This document shows, piece by piece, positions 59,141-64,000 of a DNA stretch of 64,000 nucleotides; position 1 is the first letter of the stretch; every line of letters starts with the position of its first letter. The position numbers and the translations under genes were made by a program. Below the pieces are notes generated by a model. It was not told the DNA's origin. It ran no database searches and saw only the letters and a program-made list of their open reading frames with translations. This DNA comes from G963665495 sp963677785 (GTDB lineage: Bacteria > Desulfobacterota > Desulfovibrionia > Desulfovibrionales > Desulfovibrionaceae). The stretch covers positions 62,001-126,000 of the forward strand of contig CAXXDH010000003.1 in NCBI GenBank assembly GCA_963677785.2. Direction: 5' to 3'.

Positions 59141-61249
59141 TTAAAACCTCCAGATTATGGTTGTGCCGAAGGTCATGGGATTGCCGTCTTCGACTATGGT
59201 CTGCCCGTTGGCCACGAGCTTTTTGGTGGCGTACTCCTCGTCAAAAACATTCTTGCCCCAGATGGAGAATTCCCAATTATCCATGCGGTAGCCCAGCTGA
59301 AAATTGACGAGTTTGTATCCGGGGTCGCTGAGGGTGTTTTCCGCGTCAAAATACTGCTCGCCCGAACCGAACAGGTCCAGATTCACGAAAACGCCGCAGG
59401 AATGCGTATAGCCCGCGCCGATATTGTAGGTCAGATCCGGAGCCCACGGCAGCCGCTTTCCGTCGTAGCTGGTGGTGGTTCCGTCGCTGGTCACTGTCCA
59501 GTCGTCTATTTCGGAAATCGCGTACCCCAGCCCGCCGCGCAGTTCCAAACCGTCCAGCGGATAGGCTTTGGCCTCCAGCTCCAGGCCGGAAGAATGGGCT
59601 TTGGCGGAATTGGTGAATTTCCAGGCGCCCACGCCTGTGCTGGCATCCTCCTCGCGCACCTGTTTGTCCGTGATTTCCGAATAAAATACGGACGCGTTGG
59701 CCAGCAGTTTGTTCTCCAGCCAGTTGGTTTTCAACCCCAGCTCATAGTTGGTGCTGTACTCGGGCTCGTAGTAGAAATTGTCCCTGTTGCTGGCCGTGAA
59801 CACGTTGAACCCGCCGGGAAGGTAGCCTTGGGACCAGGTGGCATAGGAGGTCACGTTCGGGGTGATGTCCAGGGAAAGCGAAGCCATGGGCAACAGTTCG
59901 CTATAATCCGTCTCTTTGCCGTACTCCCGCAGCACTCCGGCCCCGGTGGCGTAGCTCTGATCGCCGTCCAGGCGCGTATGCTCCGCCCGCAGCCCCGCAG
60001 TCAGCCGGAGATTCTCCAGAATGGCGTACGTTGCCTGCCCGAACAGAGCGCCTGTTTCCTCAGCGTATTTCGTATGCAGGTAGGTGCTGGCCGCGGACCT
60101 GGCCCGCAACCGGTCCATATCCGTTTCCATGGACGTATGCGCCAGAAACACGCCCGCCACCCAGGAGAGCTTGGATTCACCCACGGAGGAAACCCGGAAT
60201 TCCTGGCTGAAATTCCGCTGGTCGATCCGCATGTCCGAAATGCCCGTGGGCAACGGCGTCCTGTCCAGATCGCTGATCATTTTGTAGTCGTAGTCCAGAT
60301 AGCTGCTGATGGACGACAGTTTTACCGCGCCGAGCGTATAGTCCACGGCCAGTGCGGGCAGCAGCATGTCCGACGAGGACGTGTCGTCCGCATTGGAGCG
60401 GACTTCTAACCGGTCCGAACGGTAGGGCCCTGTTTCGTAACGCATCTTCCCGATACCGTCGTTGCTGTGCGTACCGTCAAAAGAAACCCGTAAATCCAGA
60501 TCGCTTGTGGGCGTCCAGCGCAAAACGGCGCGTCCGGTGTTTTCCTCCTGCTCAGCGGCCCTGTCGTTGTCCTTGTAGAGATTCTTGACATAACCGTCTG
60601 TCTGGTGGCGCAGAAAGCTGCCCGAAAAATAGAGCTTGTCCTCCACCAGCGGCGTACCGAAGGAAGCCCCCAGACGCAGGGTGTTATAGATTCCCAGTTC
60701 GGTGAAGGCCGTGGCGCGCCGGGTATTGTCCGGCATATGGCGGTTGATGTTGACTACGCCGGATTCGCTGTTCTTGCCGTAGAGCGTTCCCTGCGGTCCG
60801 CGCAGCACTTCCATGGTTTCAAGATCCATCAGATACATGTTCTGCATATACGAAAGCGGATAGGGCACGCCGTCCACGTACAAGCCCGCGGGGGACTGCA
60901 ACGCCGTATCCCAGGTGGAAAAACCGCGAATCACCAGCTCATTGCCGGAACTCGTGCTTTTCATATGCACGTTGGGAAAAAGTTCGGTGGCATCCTTCAG
61001 GGTCCAGGCGTCAATGTTTTCAAGATCAAATTCGGATGCCGTGGAAATACTGCCGGCTATGTCTTTGATTTTCTGTTCCCGCTTGGTGGCCGTGGCCGTG
61101 ACCGTGATGGGCGCGAGTTCGTACGCGGTTCCGGTCGGCTCTTGTTCCGATTGGACAGCCGTGCCCGGCGTATCGCGGTTTCCCGCGGCCAGAAGAGGCA
61201 CTGGAAAGAGTACGACGGCTGCCATGACTACGCTGAGTAGTAAGCGCAT
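59141..61249 (-). CDS. TonB-dependent outer-membrane receptor
   Basis: A 702-residue receptor. A signal peptide covers about 1-22, the TonB box is near residue 46 (APITVTATA), the plug domain about 55-175 has IDAWTLKDATELFPNV, IRGFSTWDTALQ and the EVLRGPQGTLYGKN motif, and the barrel ends in the outer-membrane signal IIWRF. AGGAGG lies seven bases before ATG 61249. It heads the eight-gene uptake operon. The barrel resembles siderophore or cobalamin receptors in general layout only; the ligand is unknown. The divergent AraC regulator probably controls it. Confidence 0.93.
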   Translation of the reverse strand: MRLLLSVVMAAVVLFPVPLLAAGNRDTPGTAVQSEQEPTGTAYELAPITVTATATKREQKIKDIAGSISTASEFDLENIDAWTLKDATELFPNVHMKSTSSGNELVIRGFSTWDTALQSPAGLYVDGVPYPLSYMQNMYLMDLETMEVLRGPQGTLYGKNSESGVVNINRHMPDNTRRATAFTELGIYNTLRLGASFGTPLVEDKLYFSGSFLRHQTDGYVKNLYKDNDRAAEQEENTGRAVLRWTPTSDLDLRVSFDGTHSNDGIGKMRYETGPYRSDRLEVRSNADDTSSSDMLLPALAVDYTLGAVKLSSISSYLDYDYKMISDLDRTPLPTGISDMRIDQRNFSQEFRVSSVGESKLSWVAGVFLAHTSMETDMDRLRARSAASTYLHTKYAEETGALFGQATYAILENLRLTAGLRAEHTRLDGDQSYATGAGVLREYGKETDYSELLPMASLSLDITPNVTSYATWSQGYLPGGFNVFTASNRDNFYYEPEYSTNYELGLKTNWLENKLLANASVFYSEITDKQVREEDASTGVGAWKFTNSAKAHSSGLELEAKAYPLDGLELRGGLGYAISEIDDWTVTSDGTTTSYDGKRLPWAPDLTYNIGAGYTHSCGVFVNLDLFGSGEQYFDAENTLSDPGYKLVNFQLGYRMDNWEFSIWGKNVFDEEYATKKLVANGQTIVEDGNPMTFGTTIIWRF

Positions 61250-61404
61250 CTGAAATCCTCCTTTACTCCTGTTGAAATTGATTTTCTTTTTCACTACAGA
61301 GGAAGAGAACAGGCCGCTAACCCGGAACGGGAATAAAATTGCCGCTGGAAGGGAAATTCTCGAACAATTTGCCCCAGGCGCCAAAACAACAACACTGGAC
61401 AGAC
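61250..61404. promoter_or_regulatory. Divergent promoter region between TonB operon and AraC regulator
   Basis: About 155 bases shared by the leftward uptake operon and the rightward AraC gene. AraC-family regulators of siderophore systems (PchR, YbtA) bind such shared regions. No clear -35/-10 pair or operator repeat was recognised by eye. Confidence 0.5.
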
Positions 61405-62367
61405 ATGGACAAAACAGCCTCTTTGGACAGCCCCTTTACCGCAACCACAAGGCAGCCGGCTCCGGGCTCCGAAACCATTCAGCTCCGTCCGGGGCTCGTT
61501 GTCCATCTGTCGCATGTCACGCCGGAAAGCGTGCATCAGGCGCGGTTTTCCATTCTGGCGTCCCCGGTCATTTTCGGCTTTATGCTGGCCGGAATGAACC
61601 ACTGCCGCTACGAGGAAGGTCCGTTACGCAAAAAGGAATGCATCCACTCCAGCGGCAGCAACGGCATTACGTATCTGCCTGAGACCTGCGGCTTGCTGGA
61701 GTGCAAAGGGGGCATGCACCGCGTCAGCATCTACACGCTGCCGGAGTTCCTGGAGCCGTATCTGGAACTGGAAACGAACCGGCAACCTCGGGAACTGATG
61801 CGGGCGCTGCAGCAAAAAAACGAGCCCTTGCAATGGATCGGGGAACGCAATCCGCACAAAATGCGGCTGGTTTCAGAGATTCTGGCCAACGCGTACGCCA
61901 CCCCGCTGCGCAACCTGTTTCTGGAAAGCCGGGCGCTGGATCTGATCGGTATGCAACTGGCCGAATATCTGGGGCAGGAATCCGCCGCAGCCGTAGCGCC
62001 TGTCTGCAGCATGGCGGAAATACGCCGCATCAAGGATGCCCGAGACCTGCTGGTGCAGGATCTGCAGAATCCCCCCTCGATGGTTCAACTGGCGCGGCTG
62101 GCGGGCATGAATGAAAAAAAACTCAAATCCGGCTTCAAGCAAATATTCGGAACGCCCATTTTCACCTACTTTCGGAACTACCGGCTGGAAACCGCGTATG
62201 AACTGCTCGCTTCGGGGCAGATGAACGTCACCGAGGCCGGAATGCACATCGGCTACCAGAGCCTGAGTCATTTCAGCCAGGAATTCCGAAAAAAATACGG
62301 CATGCTGCCGAAAGACGTGCCCCCCGGACACGCAAAGCCCGCCTCCAAAAAAACATCAGGCGGCTGA
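61405..62367 (+). CDS. AraC-family transcriptional regulator (PchR-like)
   Basis: A 320-residue regulator. The N-terminal ligand domain has the layout of PchR/YbtA-type siderophore regulators (SPVIFGFMLAGMNHCRYEEG, GGMHRVSIYTLPEFLEPYL). The C-terminal AraC domain (about 215-305) has two helix-turn-helix units: MVQLARLAGMNEKKLKSGFK and MHIGYQSLSHFSQEFRKKYG. The start ATG 61405 was preferred over an upstream TTG at 61339; the ribosome site is weak. Divergent position suggests that it activates the TonB operon when its ligand is inside the cell. Confidence 0.88.
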   Translation: MDKTASLDSPFTATTRQPAPGSETIQLRPGLVVHLSHVTPESVHQARFSILASPVIFGFMLAGMNHCRYEEGPLRKKECIHSSGSNGITYLPETCGLLECKGGMHRVSIYTLPEFLEPYLELETNRQPRELMRALQQKNEPLQWIGERNPHKMRLVSEILANAYATPLRNLFLESRALDLIGMQLAEYLGQESAAAVAPVCSMAEIRRIKDARDLLVQDLQNPPSMVQLARLAGMNEKKLKSGFKQIFGTPIFTYFRNYRLETAYELLASGQMNVTEAGMHIGYQSLSHFSQEFRKKYGMLPKDVPPGHAKPASKKTSGG

Positions 62368-62532
62368 CCGGCTGGCCCGGGTCTTTTGTCCCGAGGTTGT
62401 CACTACCCCGCCATCATTTTTTCACGTTTTGGCAACTCCAACGCCATGTACGCCCCCTGCTCTTGGGTAAAGATGCCGGCGAACGTTCTTTCGTGCAGCC
62501 ACATCAGCCTATTATCATTGGAGGTTTATGCA

Positions 62533-63111
62533 ATGAGTTTTAACGGTATCAACCGCAGAGAATTTCTGTTCATGGGGGCCGTGGCTACGGCCGCCGTGGT
62601 CAGCATGCCTCGCTTCAGTCTGGCCAACGTGAAGCAGGCCACTCTTTCCGACTGCATGGACATGAGCCCGGAAGAGATGGCCCGCCAGTCCAAACTGGTC
62701 ACCGACAGCTACGACTATCTGCTGGGCGTGGTGGATTCCATTCAGGACGCCGGAATCCGCAAAGGCGTCAAAGGCATTATTAAAAATCCCGCTCCCACCA
62801 TCATGTCGCAGCTGGCCGATCCGGCCAACCGCAAGGCCGCCTACGCCGACCTGAAGGCCCAGGGGTACGTGGAAAAGACCAGCCAGGAGGATTTCCTGCC
62901 CGCCGGTTCAGCGGACAAATCCCCGCAGCCCTTCCTTTCCTCCCCCGGCAGCGGCTACCAGAGCCACCATTCCTATCCGGGCGGCGTGGTGACGCATACG
63001 GCCGCCAACCTGATGCTCTCCGACGCGCTCTACAACAACTATAAAAAGGTCGGTCCTTCCGGAAACTCAGTGGGTGGCCCCAGTCTTGCTAATCTCCGGG
63101 TAGAGTTTTAG
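62533..63111 (+). pseudogene. Tat-exported protein, 3' end replaced by insertion sequence
   Basis: The N-terminus has a Tat signal (NRREFLFMGAVATAAVV), then a helical mature part with HHSYPGGVVTHTAANLMLSD, which resembles the first half of an HD-type metal site. GGAGG lies nine bases before ATG 62533. The natural sequence runs to about residue 178 (near 63065); the remaining codons are antisense to the end of the ISL3 transposase gene. The protein is therefore truncated and the remainder, if present, lies beyond the insertion sequence. Original function unknown. Confidence 0.7.
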
Positions 63112-64000
63112 CCCGCCACAAAAGAAGTAAATCGCTGTTTTGAAATGCTCCTTATTGCTGTAGCCACAAGCTCGGCGTTTGATGGACATGATCTTGCTGT
63201 TCAGCCCCTCCGCAACAGCGTTTGTCACGCGATGCCGACAAAAGGTCACGATGTTGTCCATGTGATCCATGAGCATGTTCGCCACTTTGCCCATAGGCTC
63301 GAGCTTCGAGCGTTTGGCCCAAGAACACCATTTCTTCAGAAAACGCTTGGCCCACCCAACAGACAGATAGTCCCACAGTCCGCGAAGACTCTCTTTCATG
63401 GCCCAGGCTTTGCCCGTCTTCAGATTCGATTTCTTGAGTTCCTCCAGGCGCGGTCGTTGGGAGTCCGAGAGGTTCTCCTCAGCGTATAACCACAAGTATC
63501 TGCTGCCTTTCAAAATTTCGTTTGCTTCAGCCATCAGCGCCTTATGTTCCTGGCGGCGTACTTTATCCACGGCTTCCCCTACATGCTGCATGATGTGGAA
63601 ACGGTCGAATACGATTTTACCTGCTGCATCGGGTACGTTTTCCTTGGTGGCCAGGAAGTATGCCGGCCACATGTCCATTGATACAGCCTTGATTGCCTTG
63701 AGCTGTTCGTCGTTCAACTGTTTGTAATATTCTTCAAGGCTTGCCTTTTTGCGTTCCTCGGCAACATATTCAACCGTACCTCGCAGCAAGTCGCAGACAA
63801 CCGTCATATAGCTATGTCCTTTCCGGAAAGCCTTTTCGTCGACTCCGATGTAGCTGATTTTGCGCTGTTCCTTTCGTGCCATGCCTCGTCGGACAGCTCT
63901 TTCCATAACGCCCCAAGCCTGATCCCATGAGATACGCATCAGTTTGCGGGCGCCTTCGACAGTCGAGCATTCTTTCAGAACATCGATGATCAACCTTTCC
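63067..64000 (-). mobile_element. ISL3-family insertion sequence (partial, continues past window)
   Basis: The 3' end of an ISL3-type element. Its left boundary is placed near 63067 where the transposase stop and the host-gene truncation coincide; the exact terminal inverted repeat cannot be set without the other end. The right end lies outside the window. Confidence 0.75.
63067..64000 (-). CDS. ISL3-family transposase (N-terminus off window)
   Basis: The visible 311 codons cover the DDE catalytic region of an ISL3 transposase: YIGVDEKAFRKGHSYMTVV contains the first Asp, the segment AVSMDMWPAYFLATKENVP the second, and NAVAEGLNSKIMSIKRRACGY the Glu. The C-terminus GGLKLYPEISKTGATH is typical of the family. 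The frame stays open to the window edge, so about 90-100 N-terminal residues (zinc-binding and HTH region) lie outside. No frameshift or stop is seen, so the element may be active. Confidence 0.92.
   Translation of the reverse strand, partial: ERLIIDVLKECSTVEGARKLMRISWDQAWGVMERAVRRGMARKEQRKISYIGVDEKAFRKGHSYMTVVCDLLRGTVEYVAEERKKASLEEYYKQLNDEQLKAIKAVSMDMWPAYFLATKENVPDAAGKIVFDRFHIMQHVGEAVDKVRRQEHKALMAEANEILKGSRYLWLYAEENLSDSQRPRLEELKKSNLKTGKAWAMKESLRGLWDYLSVGWAKRFLKKWCSWAKRSKLEPMGKVANMLMDHMDNIVTFCRHRVTNAVAEGLNSKIMSIKRRACGYSNKEHFKTAIYFFCGGLKLYPEISKTGATH

Overview
The window looks like chromosomal DNA of a Gram-negative, anaerobic or microaerotolerant bacterium. It is GC-rich in genes, with AT-rich intergenic stretches. 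Outer-membrane genes are present (TonB receptor, ExbBD-TonB, Pal, an RND pump), and so are cytochrome bd, a Maf/DUF115 motility accessory protein and a cysteine synthase fused to a cysteinyl-tRNA-synthetase-like domain. This gene set and style fit Desulfovibrionaceae (Desulfobacterota). That placement is inferred from gene content, not from a marker gene. No rRNA, tRNA or CRISPR array was found.

Layout, left to right. 1-2954: the 5' part of an RND efflux operon (adaptor, then pump, minus strand). 3199-6075: five tandem genes for 88-residue RRM RNA-binding proteins, each with a related leader and its own terminator. 6300-6605: a small secreted Cys-rich protein. 6645-12601: a minus-strand purine/pyrimidine uptake operon (BMP lipoprotein-family binding protein, dual ATPase, two permeases, cytosine deaminase). 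13032-16260: a TPR protein, then an opposed three-gene set (HTH protein, zinc-finger protein, short protein). 16788-19189: cydAB. 19409-25172: a peptidoglycan-binding/GH46-like protein, a tRNA m1A58 methyltransferase, a MITE-like element, purC, a VanX-type dipeptidase, an unknown protein and a DUF554 protein. 25181-31269: a TMTC-like membrane glycosyltransferase opposite a LytTR regulator / LytS-type kinase / short CstA transporter set, which resembles the BtsSR-BtsT pyruvate system.

31596-44782 holds mostly single genes: a chemoreceptor, a UPF0126 protein, Pal, PgpA, a PilB/GspE ATPase, a lipase-like lipoprotein, a REC-REC-histidine kinase, AsnRS and a GT4 glycosyltransferase. 45175-48708 holds a truncated group II intron sitting exactly behind the gadB terminator, then gadB and gadC (glutamate acid resistance). 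48929-51259 is the CysK/CysRS-like fusion and 51419-53179 the Maf-like protein. 53603-62367 is a compact TonB-dependent uptake operon: receptor, SAM methyltransferase, binding protein, permease, ATPase, ExbB, ExbD and TonB on one strand, with an AraC regulator divergent. The right edge holds a Tat-exported protein whose 3' end is cut by an ISL3-family insertion sequence that runs off the window.

The three items most worth follow-up are the RRM array with its conserved folded leader, the cysteine synthase joined to a CysRS-like domain that has lost its catalytic motifs, and the self-contained TonB/ABC operon with an embedded methyltransferase whose substrate is unknown.
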